A program made the position numbers and the translations under genes. A model generated the notes under the pieces. That model saw only the letters and a program-made list of their open reading frames with translations, was not told the origin of the DNA and made no database searches. Shown in pieces: positions 39,885-48,409 of a stretch of 64,000 bases of DNA (its first letter is position 1; each line of letters opens with the position of its first letter). Source of the DNA: Polyangiaceae bacterium (GTDB lineage: Bacteria; Myxococcota_A; Polyangia; Polyangiales; Polyangiaceae); contig JACKEB010000013.1 of the NCBI GenBank assembly GCA_020633205.1, positions 682,001-746,000 on the forward strand, written 5' to 3'.

Positions 39885-40526
39885 TCACATACCCCCACCC
39901 ATCTCTTTTTCGGAACTCACGATTTGATCGAACCTCGTTTGATCGAGGTGGACCGGGGTGTAGTCACCGCCGCCGGAGGTGAGGTTCCCGTAGAAGGCTC
40001 GCAAGTGGTTGCGTGAACCGCGCTGCAGGTTCTCGTACACGCTTTGGATATCCGAGTGCGTGGTTGCTGCGAGGGCCGAATCCAGGTCGTGGATATCCAG
40101 CTCTTCGATCAAGCAGCCGACCTCGAGGGCGTCGTCGGGACCATGGCTCCCTTGAGCAACCAAGTCGTCGTAGAGCTTCTGCAGGTCCGGGTTCGAGAAC
40201 TGACCCGCACCGAGTCCGACGGTTGGATCTTCGAGGCCGTACTTATCCAGCAAGTCGCCGATCGCATCGAAGTGGCGTTGCTCACTCGAGCTGATGTTGT
40301 CGAAGATCGGGCGCCCATCCGCCAGCGCGCTGTACACGTCGCGGGCGAGCTTCTCCTCTTCTCGAGTGAAGATCAGGCCTTCTTGCTCGGCAGCCGAGAG
40401 CGCGCTTGGACTTTGGCTCGAATTGCCGTGGGGAGTTTGAGTGTCGGATTGCCCTTGGGTGCAAGCGACACTCGTCAGGGCCAGGGCGGCGCTCAAGATA
40501 ACAGGCACGAAGCGGAATCTACGCAT
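39885..40526 (-). CDS. DUF2202 ferritin-like lipoprotein
   Basis: The frame opens at 40607, but ATG 40526 with a perfect AAGGAGG site 8 bases upstream is the start. The signal peptide ends LTSVACTQG, a lipobox. The mature domain matches DUF2202, a four-helix ferritin-like fold: LIFTREEEKLARDVYSALAD, FDNISSSEQRHFDAIGDLL, GCLIEELDIHDLDSAL and YENLQRGSRNHLRAFY. The Glu and Glu-x-x-His positions could bind a di-metal centre. Function in this family is not established. The linker TPHGNSSQ derives from a GC motif seen elsewhere. Confidence 0.88.
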   Translation of the reverse strand: MRRFRFVPVILSAALALTSVACTQGQSDTQTPHGNSSQSPSALSAAEQEGLIFTREEEKLARDVYSALADGRPIFDNISSSEQRHFDAIGDLLDKYGLEDPTVGLGAGQFSNPDLQKLYDDLVAQGSHGPDDALEVGCLIEELDIHDLDSALAATTHSDIQSVYENLQRGSRNHLRAFYGNLTSGGGDYTPVHLDQTRFDQIVSSEKEMGGGM

Positions 40527-40703
40527 TGCAGTACCTCCTTTCCTGGTGGGAGCCGACGCGACCCCAGAGGATTCGGAGTTTTTCGAGCGCGCAGCGGGTG
40601 CGCCCACTCCAGGGGCTTTCGCGCATCCGCTGCGCCCGCTAGCGTGGCCAATCCGAAGAATTGCCTGGCTGGAGACTGGTATGCGGCTTGAAGGTGGAGC
40701 CGC

Positions 40704-41516
40704 ATGGTTGCGTCAGTGGCAGACCCGCCTCCCAACGTCGGTCACCCAGCGGACGTTTCGGTTCAAGCGATCCTACTCGGTGAACGCATCGATGTTCAGC
40801 GCCTCGATGGGGAACGCTTGGCGTCTGGCGCCGTGTTGCTTGGGAGCGAAGCAGCGCCGAGTGCCATCGTGTTCCGCCACGGCACGGTCGTGTGCTTCGA
40901 CCTGTCGAGCACTGAGCAGAACGCGCTCATCGCGCGCCTACAGCACCAGGTCAAGGATGCATTCTCAGACCTAGAGCGCGAGGGCGTGACGCTTAAAATC
41001 TGTGAGGAAACTCAGCTCAAGGTTTCGGATCCGCTGACCTTGCCCAACCGTAGTCTCGAGGTACTGCTAGTGGTCGCAGACGTGCTCGCAAAGAGCGTGA
41101 GCCTCGCGCGCTCTGAGTCTCGGATCGGAGCGACTTTCGAGCGCATCGAGCCGCTCGCTGTGCACCTAGAACGCACTGGCAAGGTCGACCGACGATCCTC
41201 CGAGTTGGTGCGTCAGGTCGCCGCCATGTTACTCATCGAACATCGAATGGTCGGTCGGCTCGAGATCGCCGACAAGCCTGAACTGCTCTGGGAGCGACCG
41301 GATCTCGAGCGCTTGTATCTTGCCCTCGCCGACGAATTCGAACTGAGTGAACGCGACGTCGTGCTGAAGCGCAAGCTCACGCTCTTGAACCGAAGCGCCG
41401 AGTTGTTCCTGAACTTGCTCAACGAGAAGCGCTCACTGCGTGTCGAGTGGTACATCGTCGCATTGATCGTGGTCGAAATCGGCTTGAGCGTGTACGACTT
41501 GCTAGCTCGCGGTTGA
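40704..41516 (+). CDS. RMD1/DUF155 family protein
   Basis: The 270-aa product matches DUF155 (the Rmd1/Rmd8 mitochondrial and bacterial YagE-like family). The N-terminal part includes AIVFRHGTVVCFDLSSTEQN; the C-terminal part has the family signature YLALADEFELSERDVVLKRK with LLNRSAELFLNLLNEKRSLR, and one transmembrane segment near the end (VEWYIVALIVVEIGLSVYDLL). Family members in yeast mitochondria bind the inner membrane and support translation; bacterial roles are unknown. ATG 40704. It is a single gene, divergent from the DUF2202 gene. Confidence 0.88.
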   Translation: MVASVADPPPNVGHPADVSVQAILLGERIDVQRLDGERLASGAVLLGSEAAPSAIVFRHGTVVCFDLSSTEQNALIARLQHQVKDAFSDLEREGVTLKICEETQLKVSDPLTLPNRSLEVLLVVADVLAKSVSLARSESRIGATFERIEPLAVHLERTGKVDRRSSELVRQVAAMLLIEHRMVGRLEIADKPELLWERPDLERLYLALADEFELSERDVVLKRKLTLLNRSAELFLNLLNEKRSLRVEWYIVALIVVEIGLSVYDLLARG

Positions 41517-41561
41517 TGCGGCTCCGCGGCAGCCCCGAGTATGACCAGCCGGAGCGCGACG

Positions 41562-43097
41562 CTACTTCCAGGGGCTACCAGCTTCGTATACGGCGGGACG
41601 ATCGTATTCGAGGTCAACTATTTCCCAGCGGTAATAGATGAAGCGTCCGCTCGGTAGATCCCACGCCACACTGCCCGACGTCGGCACTTCGACTGCATCG
41701 AGGCTGCGCCAGCTCGTACAGTCGACTCGCCAAGGTTGAAGCGTTGCATCCTCACCCCCACCCAGGAAACGCTCTGCGGCTATGGAAACGACGCGCCCGA
41801 GTGCGTCGAAGCTGAAGTCTGCTGAGACCTGTAGACCTGCGTGGGCGAGCGTCGCTCGCGCAGCACTGTCAGATAGTGGCGTCCACTCGACATAGGGTTC
41901 CAACGCGACGGTCGGGTACCAGACCATCTCCGCAAGGAATCGCTGGAGAGCGCCTTGGGCAATCTTGTCGTCGTTGGCATCGACGACGCTGATGCGTGAA
42001 GCGAGCTCGATCTGCATGCTTCCGTGGCCGTTGGCGTAACGATCGCGGCCGGTGAAGGGCACGAGTCCGAGCAGCTTGGCCTCCACGCGCCAAATGAACG
42101 CGGGGTCTTGGAGCCGAAAGTACTGGTCGGCCTGCGCTGTCATGTATGGCGCGTTTGGAGCCGTGCGGAGTTGTCCCCGCTGTCTCAAGCGCACGCTTTT
42201 CGGCCGCGCCTTGTCAACGACTCCGCTGCGCACGAGCCAGCGGCGTACCGGAGCCGGAAGTGGCTCGAGCTCTCCTTCGGTGATTGGCGTAGCGGCGCTC
42301 GACAGGTCGGCAAACAGAGTCTGGATCTCTCGATCCGTCCGCCGAATGAACGCGCGGCGTGCCGAGAGGGGCGCCTTCGGTCTGGTGAATGCGTGCTGCT
42401 TGGACAGCCAACTGCGTCCAGGTTTCGTTGCTAGCAGCAGCGAGGTTAGCGCCTCCTTCGCCAAGCGCACCGCTCCGACGCGCGACTCGCCGTCGACCCT
42501 GGCTTGCTTCTCGTAGGGAACAGTCTCACCCGAGTAACCCAGCGCGGCGATCACCCAGGCGAGGTTCGAATCCCTTAGTTGCACCTTTGCGACCCTTTGG
42601 GCGACCTCGCGATCGAAGGCGCAGTAGCTGCCAGAGCCCGCCGGCGGAGCGCTACCCAGGCTGCTCTGTAGCCCACGGAAGACGCCGTAGCCCAAGGTGA
42701 ACCAAAGTGGATCTTCTCGGCTGGTCTTCACCGCGAAGGTAACGCGATTGCCGTGGGGAAATGTGCTTCGTTGGTGCCGGTGGACGAGCTCGGTGATCAC
42801 TTCCGGCGGGTCTTGAAGATCGCCATCCAGGACCACGATGATCTGCCCCTGCGCCTGCTGAAGCCCTGCTTGGGTGGCACCGAACTGACCGCGGTTCTGC
42901 GCGAGCTCGAGGACGCGAGCCTGCAGTGACGCGGGCAGATCGCGAATGACTGCTGCGCTCTCGTCTCCGCTGGCGTCGTCGACGAACACCAGCTCGAACT
43001 CCAGACCAGTCGCACGGGCCGCGGCGGCGCAGCGCTGCGCGAGCTCGGGGATGCTTGCCGCCTCGCGAAAAACCGGAACAACGACGCTGAGGTCCAT
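41562..43097 (-). CDS. Fusion of GT2 glycosyltransferase and DUF6544-like domain
   Basis: Residues 1-about 235 are a GT-A glycosyltransferase of family 2: LSVVVPVFREAASIPELAQR, FVDDASGDESAAVIRDL, VVLDGDLQDPPEVI (DxD) and YSGETVPYEKQARVDGESR, as in dolichyl/polyprenyl-phosphate sugar transferases. No C-terminal membrane domain of that family follows. Residues about 260-511 instead match an uncharacterised domain (DUF6544/DUF6920 type, named from memory): VRRWLVRSGVVDKARPKSVR, QADQYFRLQDPAFIWRVEAK, RFLAEMVWYPTVALEPYVEW, and a closing YRWEIVDLEYDRP. Between DLQD and VTFAVKTSRED is a short insert, RSTFPHGNR, not usual for the family. Third gene of the minus-strand glycan operon; 43-base gap. Confidence 0.82.
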   Translation of the reverse strand: MDLSVVVPVFREAASIPELAQRCAAAARATGLEFELVFVDDASGDESAAVIRDLPASLQARVLELAQNRGQFGATQAGLQQAQGQIIVVLDGDLQDPPEVITELVHRHQRSTFPHGNRVTFAVKTSREDPLWFTLGYGVFRGLQSSLGSAPPAGSGSYCAFDREVAQRVAKVQLRDSNLAWVIAALGYSGETVPYEKQARVDGESRVGAVRLAKEALTSLLLATKPGRSWLSKQHAFTRPKAPLSARRAFIRRTDREIQTLFADLSSAATPITEGELEPLPAPVRRWLVRSGVVDKARPKSVRLRQRGQLRTAPNAPYMTAQADQYFRLQDPAFIWRVEAKLLGLVPFTGRDRYANGHGSMQIELASRISVVDANDDKIAQGALQRFLAEMVWYPTVALEPYVEWTPLSDSAARATLAHAGLQVSADFSFDALGRVVSIAAERFLGGGEDATLQPWRVDCTSWRSLDAVEVPTSGSVAWDLPSGRFIYYRWEIVDLEYDRPAVYEAGSPWK

Positions 43098-43140
43098 CTG
43101 GTGTCCTGTCTGCGTTGGCTTGCTCAGCGCATCGCCGAAC

Positions 43141-45237
43141 CTAGCTGGCGTGTGCGGCTGCCACAGCCTGCATTGCTTGCTCCAGTTGCCGGAGCGCCGC
43201 CTCGCTCATTTCGTCATGAATCGGGAGGCACAGTAGGCTGTCATACACCGCGTCGGTATTTGGGAGGGCGTGGGGTGAGGGGTACTTCGCGAGGTGATGT
43301 AGCGGTGGCGCAAAGTAGCGTCGCGCCTCGACACCTTGCTGCGCAAACTCCTCGATCACCCGATCCAGACTCGACCCAGCGCCAGGAAAGCAACGCACGG
43401 CGAGGTTCTGGAAGTTCGAACTCACGCGCTCTGGTACGCGCTGAACTTGAAAGAAGGCGGGGTAGCGCTGGGCGACCGCCCTTAGCCGCTGCGCGGAAGC
43501 CTGGCGGCGTGCGTTGACCAGCGGAAAGCGATCGAGCTGCGCCAGAGCAATCGTTGCGCGCAGTTCGTCGAGCCGCGCGTTGAAACCTGCAGTGGACCCT
43601 TGCCTTGGAGTGGTCAGGCCGTGCCCGCGGAGCCGAACGATCTCACGCTGCAACTGGGCATCGCGGGTCCACACGAGGCCGCCCTCCACGGCGGGGAGCA
43701 CCTTCGTTGCGTGTAGGCTATACGTCGCCGCGAGCACATGCGGGGAAGAGCGCAGCCCCTCACAGCTCGAGCCGAAGCCGTGAGAGTCGTCTAGCAGTAG
43801 AGGGATCCCGCGGGGAGCCAGCAACCGCGACAGCGATTCCAGATCCGGCGGCACGCCGTAGGCGGTGACAGCCATCACTGCGGCGATGTCGTCGTGATCC
43901 GCGAGGAGACGCGAGAGGGCATCGCTCGCGAGTGTGAAGGTCTCGTCATCGATGTCACAGAAGAGCACGTCGAAACCGGCGTGCTCCCACGCCGCGAGGG
44001 TCGCGATGTACGTGAACGAGGGGACGATGACCTTTCTGCCGCTCAGCCGGGGTCTGAGTGCCCACGCGAGGAGGATCAGCGCGTCGCTGCCCGTGCTCGT
44101 GGCTGCGACGCCGTCCACCCCGAGGAACTCGGCGGTCTGTTCCTCGAGAGCGTTGACCCGCGGCCCTTCGTTGCTGACGCGCCCGGATGCCAGCACGCCC
44201 TGTAGCTCCAACGCCAGGTCGAGGGTGGAGTGAAACTGAGGCTGGATGGTCGGGATCCAGGTCTTTCGTGCCGCGGGCTGTACGGCGAAGTCCCAGTGCT
44301 CAAGAACCCTTGAAAGGCCTTCGTCGAGTTCGATGCGGGCTTCGAAACCAATTGCCGCGCGGATCGCTGACACGTCCGGAACGCGGAACGGGATTTCTTC
44401 GAAACCACGCCCAAACGCTTCGTGACCTGGGACGACCTCGAGCTGGCCCGGGCGACCGACCAACGCCAGCATTCGTTCAGCGAGCTCCAACATGCTTACC
44501 GGTTCGTCGCGTCCGACGTTGAAGGCGCTGCCGGACGGAATGCGCCCGGCCTCGAGCGCAAACAGAAGCTCTGCCGTAGCCTGCGCGGCCTCATCCACGT
44601 AGCAGAAGCTGCGCACTGCGTTGCCGCCGTCGACCAGACGTAATGGCTGGCCTTGCTGGAGCCGGCCCAGCCACTTTGAGAGGACGCGGCCCCGCCCTGG
44701 CGCGTCCAAGAGTGGTCCGTACACATTGAAGTAGCGTGTGATCGCGCACTGGAGTCCGTGGGCTGTGAGCGCCCGAGTGTGGTGCTCCCCAACGGCCTTG
44801 GACACCGCATAGCTCCAGCGAGGCGAGCTGCTCGAGCCGAGGATCATTGCCGAATCCTCACGGAGACGCTCAGTGTTCCGCCCGTACACCTCGCTGGTGC
44901 TGGCGAAAATCACAGGCTTGCCGTGGGCTAGGCAGCTGGTCAGGACGTTTCGAGTGCCGCTGATGTTCACGTCGAGCACTTCACCCGGGTTCTTCAGGTA
45001 GTCATCGACGCCCACGACGGCAGCGAGGTGCACCACGGCGGATGACTCCCGGACCAGGCGATCCACGAGATCCGGATCACGAACGTCTCCTATGGTTACT
45101 GGGGCCTCGGAAGGACGATGGTCAGGAGCCGCAGTGCGGTCGAGGAGGTGGCAAGCACGGCTCGCCGCGCTGAAGGTGCGCTGGAGCTGGTGGGCGACGA
45201 ACCCAGTTCCTCCAGTGATCAAGATCGGATCCTTCAT
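43141..45237 (-). CDS. Bifunctional NAD-dependent epimerase/dehydratase - DegT/DnrJ aminotransferase
   Basis: A 698-aa fusion. Residues 1-about 320 form an extended SDR: ILITGGTGFVAHQLQ (Rossmann GxxGxxA variant), VVHLAAVVGVDDY, catalytic Y143-x-x-x-K147 in WSYAVSKAVGE, TRYFNVYGP. Residues about 328-698 form a DegT/DnrJ/EryC1/StrS sugar aminotransferase: TSTGSDALILLAWAL, VIVPSFTYIATLAAW, cofactor-binding D in LLLDDSHGFGS, Schiff-base K512 in SLHATKVLPAVEGG. The pair is expected to convert an NDP-sugar to a keto or epimer form and then aminate it. Normally these are separate genes. The start overlaps the stop of the membrane protein by 4 bases. Confidence 0.9.
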   Translation of the reverse strand: MKDPILITGGTGFVAHQLQRTFSAASRACHLLDRTAAPDHRPSEAPVTIGDVRDPDLVDRLVRESSAVVHLAAVVGVDDYLKNPGEVLDVNISGTRNVLTSCLAHGKPVIFASTSEVYGRNTERLREDSAMILGSSSSPRWSYAVSKAVGEHHTRALTAHGLQCAITRYFNVYGPLLDAPGRGRVLSKWLGRLQQGQPLRLVDGGNAVRSFCYVDEAAQATAELLFALEAGRIPSGSAFNVGRDEPVSMLELAERMLALVGRPGQLEVVPGHEAFGRGFEEIPFRVPDVSAIRAAIGFEARIELDEGLSRVLEHWDFAVQPAARKTWIPTIQPQFHSTLDLALELQGVLASGRVSNEGPRVNALEEQTAEFLGVDGVAATSTGSDALILLAWALRPRLSGRKVIVPSFTYIATLAAWEHAGFDVLFCDIDDETFTLASDALSRLLADHDDIAAVMAVTAYGVPPDLESLSRLLAPRGIPLLLDDSHGFGSSCEGLRSSPHVLAATYSLHATKVLPAVEGGLVWTRDAQLQREIVRLRGHGLTTPRQGSTAGFNARLDELRATIALAQLDRFPLVNARRQASAQRLRAVAQRYPAFFQVQRVPERVSSNFQNLAVRCFPGAGSSLDRVIEEFAQQGVEARRYFAPPLHHLAKYPSPHALPNTDAVYDSLLCLPIHDEMSEAALRQLEQAMQAVAAAHAS

Positions 45238-46937
45238 TGAGTCAGCGGGGCTCCCTTCGGGTGGATCGCGAAAGTGGCGAACATCAACTCGCCGCTGTGC
45301 TCACCGTATCCTCGACGATCACTATAAGGCTCAGAGCGCCAAACACTGCGCTCGATCTCGGGAAGCGCGGACGCTTCCTTGGCGCAGGGTAGGTCAACCC
45401 GGTTGCAGTCGAGGCCAAAGTAGAAGACGGCGCAGTCGGTGTCCGGCGCAACACGTTGTAGAGCGCTTTCCAGGCCGCTTTCCGCCGGAACGGAGACCGG
45501 CTGCTGTCGCCCGAAGAAGGTGTAGCGGGTGCGGCCGCCGTCGCGGTCGACGTGCTTGGTGACGAGCGTACAACTCGGGTGCGCCTCGATTGCCCTGATG
45601 AGCGCCTGCCCGGCGCGTTGGTGGTCGCGATTCACGGGCGCTCTCAGGATACCGTCGACGCGCGGAGGGGGGACCAAGGAGGTCGCAACTAGAGCGATGA
45701 TGGTTGGGGCGCGCCATTTGCGATCCAGCTTCGCGCGCTCGGCGAGCGCTTCGAGCTGCCTCCAGCCAAACAGCCCAAAAAAGAACATCGCCGTAGAGAG
45801 CCCACTGGTGTAGCGGAGCAGCTCAAACGTCACCCGGTGCCCCGCGGATTCGTACAGCTTGAATAGCGCGATCAACGTCAGCGGTAACAGCCCGAGGCGG
45901 GCGGCGTCGCGGAGACAATAGATCCACCCGCAAACGAACAACACAACGATGCCCAGGGGCACGAACTGGACCAACAAGACTGGGTACATCGCCAAGCTTG
46001 GGTCAAACGGATTCAGCGCTTGGGTGACCCATACTACTTTGCCACTCAAGAAGTACTTCAGCGCAAACGAGCTGACCCCGGCGAGTACCAGTAGGTAGCG
46101 GGGCGCAGAGACCACTCTGCGGAACCAGTCGGTCAAGCGCGACTGGATCACGTCGAGCCGAGTCGGATCCGAGCGCTGGAGCCAACTCACCAGTAGCGCG
46201 GGACCACCGACCAGAAACGTTTCCATGCGGCATAAGAATGCTACGCTGACTGCCAGCGCCAGCTGCACTTGGCTGAGAAGCCCCCAAACCCCGCCAAGCT
46301 GATGCTCGCGGCGGATCGCCTCGAAGCTAATCACGCCGAGCAGGAAGCAAAGTTCGAGCACAACGCTTGGCAGCTCCGACGTTGCCACGCTGCGGGTTTG
46401 GACGTTTGCGAGGTAGGCCGTGACAAAGACCAGCGCTGGCAGGCTAGCTCTGAGGATGTAGTGCCCAACGCAGAACAACAGACCCGCGCAGACCAGCGTG
46501 AGGCACAGGTTGAGATGGGCGGCGCCGCGGATTGCCAAGGTGCCCGTCGGCGTATACGTCTCGATCAGGGCGCGAAAAGCCGGACCCGATCGGGGCGTGC
46601 CGTAGGTTGCCTCGAGTAGGATAGAGCCCCCCCCTTCGTGGAGGATCCGCAACCACTCGAGGGGGAGCGCGCGCGGCGGTAGCTTTAGCTGCAGATAGGC
46701 GACCGCTAACGTGGTGACTAGCCCGCTGCCCACTGCACCGAGGAGGCGTCGCTTGTCATGGCTGACCAAACGCACGCCGATCATGAGGCCGAGCAGCGCA
46801 CCTGCGAGGCATAGAGTCACGAGGGCCATGCGCGCGGACTCGGTCGGTGCAGCCTCTAGCAGACTAACGGGGTCGTGCCCGATCGCGTGATCAACCGTCC
46901 CCACTGTCGCCGAGCCTATCACGGGATCTATGGCCAC
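45234..46937 (-). CDS. Multi-pass membrane protein, probable GT-C-type glycosyltransferase or polymerase
   Basis: The frame is open to 47039, but a GTG at 46937 avoids overlap with the divergent gene at 46982 and is taken as start (567 aa); GTG 46922 or ATG 46832 are alternatives. About nine to ten hydrophobic segments (for example ALVTLCLAGALLGLMIGVRL, FVPLGIVVLFVCGWIYCL) are followed by a soluble C-terminal part of about 150 residues. The first loop after helix 1-2 is short of a clear DE/DD motif, so a GT-C assignment is tentative. It opens the operon with the epimerase-aminotransferase and the GT2 fusion, which points to assembly or export of an amino-sugar glycan. Confidence 0.65.
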   Translation of the reverse strand: MAIDPVIGSATVGTVDHAIGHDPVSLLEAAPTESARMALVTLCLAGALLGLMIGVRLVSHDKRRLLGAVGSGLVTTLAVAYLQLKLPPRALPLEWLRILHEGGGSILLEATYGTPRSGPAFRALIETYTPTGTLAIRGAAHLNLCLTLVCAGLLFCVGHYILRASLPALVFVTAYLANVQTRSVATSELPSVVLELCFLLGVISFEAIRREHQLGGVWGLLSQVQLALAVSVAFLCRMETFLVGGPALLVSWLQRSDPTRLDVIQSRLTDWFRRVVSAPRYLLVLAGVSSFALKYFLSGKVVWVTQALNPFDPSLAMYPVLLVQFVPLGIVVLFVCGWIYCLRDAARLGLLPLTLIALFKLYESAGHRVTFELLRYTSGLSTAMFFFGLFGWRQLEALAERAKLDRKWRAPTIIALVATSLVPPPRVDGILRAPVNRDHQRAGQALIRAIEAHPSCTLVTKHVDRDGGRTRYTFFGRQQPVSVPAESGLESALQRVAPDTDCAVFYFGLDCNRVDLPCAKEASALPEIERSVWRSEPYSDRRGYGEHSGELMFATFAIHPKGAPLTQ

Positions 46938-46981
46938 TGACGGCGTTCGACAGCCTAGCGCCGCCTCGCTATACAACCTCA

Positions 46982-48409
46982 ATGACCGACGAGCAGTTCG
47001 AGGGAATGGCGCGACGAATCGTGTGGCTGACGCTGGCAAGCGTGGGTGTCAGTGCGTGCGGGGGAGGTGAGCCACCTAGGTCGAGTGACGTGCCTCCGCC
47101 GACTACGACGGTGCCCGAGGCGGCACCGCCGACCAGCGAACCCAGCGCGTCCACCGAGCCGCCTCCTCCTGCGGTAGCGACCAAACCCGAGGCGCTGCCG
47201 CAAGCGACACCCCAGGGCGAACGCTGTCGGGAGGACAGCGGAGTGAACATCCTTGCGGGCTTGAACCCCGTCAAGCCGGTGGACTACGTCGCCATCTTCC
47301 AGGCCATGGGCAAGGACGGCGCTGCTCGCGAGGGAGAGCACGTCGGGGCGCGCTGCGTCGGGGCGAGTGACGAGCTTGCATGCAACAACGCGCTGAAAGC
47401 ACTGAGGCCCGAGCCGGGCTTTCATATCTCTTGCCGACCTGGGTTCTGTACTCATGGCGTCGCGTTTACTCGCGGAAACGAAGTGGGGCTGGCTGACGAC
47501 CTGGACGAGCTGAAGGCCTTCCTCGGCCCGATCGACACCGAGGGTGAGGCGACGCTGATCGCCTGGGCGGAGGGCTACAACCCCGGTACCTGCGACGAAC
47601 TGAAGAAGGGCACGAAGAAGACCAAAGACGGCTTCGAGCTAGTCGTGGAGAAGATGACCGCAGACTGCCCCATCGAGATCAGTGAGATGAAGCTCAAGAT
47701 CTCGACCAACGGGGAGCTCAAGGAGCTCAGCAAGAAGGTCAAGAGCAAGAACGGCGCGTGCGTCGGGAGACAGAGCGCTGGCGTGACCCTGGCTGGTGCG
47801 ACCTCAGAGGATTCGCGAGGACACTACTTCGCGGAATGCGCCGACCTTGAGCGAGCCGCGGTGTTCGCCTTTGCGCGCATGGCGGCAGAGCTGCGCGCGC
47901 TAGGTGCTCCGGCAAGGCTGGTGGGCGACGCCCAGCGGGCGCGCGCTGAAGAGGCGCGCCACGTGAAGGTGATGGATGTCCTTGCTGAGAAATTTCGCGG
48001 GGAATCAACTGGTGTGACACTGCCCGAGCTGGAGCTTCGCGGTGCCTTCGAGGTGGCGCTGGAGAACGCGGTCGAAGGCTGCGTTCGTGAATCCTACGGA
48101 GCGCTGGTTGGGCTGTGGCAGGCTGAGCGGGCCGAGCAGCCTGAAGTGCGTGAGGCGCTGCGCGACGTCGCTCAGGACGAGCTACGCCATGCGGCGTTGT
48201 CGTGGCGTGTTGCAGCCTGGCTCGAGCCGCAGCTCAATGAAGCGGAGCGAGAGCGGATTGTGCTCGCGCGCCGCGCGGCCCTTGCGGAGCTGGCCGCGGA
48301 GTGCGCCGTGGATCCTGAGATAGAGCTGGTCCGCGACGCTGGGCTTCCGACCGCAGTTCAGGCGCTGGCACTGGTACAGCACCTGGGTAACGAGATCGGC
48401 CTCGCCTAG
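46982..48409 (+). CDS. Lipoprotein with C-terminal ferritin-like domain
   Basis: ATG 46982 opens a signal peptide ending VGVSACGGG, then a long Pro/Thr-rich linker. The middle part (about 80-270) is Cys-containing and unrecognised. Residues about 285-475 form a ferritin-like bundle: CADLERAAVFAFARMAAELR, ARAEEARHVKVMDVLAEKF (E-x-x-R-H), NAVEGCVRESYGALVGLWQ and RDVAQDELRHAALSWRVAAW (E-x-x-H). These paired E/ExxH sets suit a di-iron or similar centre. Location is outside the inner membrane, which is unusual for such a fold. Divergent from the glycan operon; its stop overlaps the stop of the LysR gene by 4 bases. Confidence 0.8.
   Translation: MTDEQFEGMARRIVWLTLASVGVSACGGGEPPRSSDVPPPTTTVPEAAPPTSEPSASTEPPPPAVATKPEALPQATPQGERCREDSGVNILAGLNPVKPVDYVAIFQAMGKDGAAREGEHVGARCVGASDELACNNALKALRPEPGFHISCRPGFCTHGVAFTRGNEVGLADDLDELKAFLGPIDTEGEATLIAWAEGYNPGTCDELKKGTKKTKDGFELVVEKMTADCPIEISEMKLKISTNGELKELSKKVKSKNGACVGRQSAGVTLAGATSEDSRGHYFAECADLERAAVFAFARMAAELRALGAPARLVGDAQRARAEEARHVKVMDVLAEKFRGESTGVTLPELELRGAFEVALENAVEGCVRESYGALVGLWQAERAEQPEVREALRDVAQDELRHAALSWRVAAWLEPQLNEAERERIVLARRAALAELAAECAVDPEIELVRDAGLPTAVQALALVQHLGNEIGLA

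Noticed and set aside
41746..41764. CCTCACCCCCACCC as another copy of the dispersed motif
   Set aside because: It lacks the AAA/GAA core and lies in coding DNA, so it was not counted.
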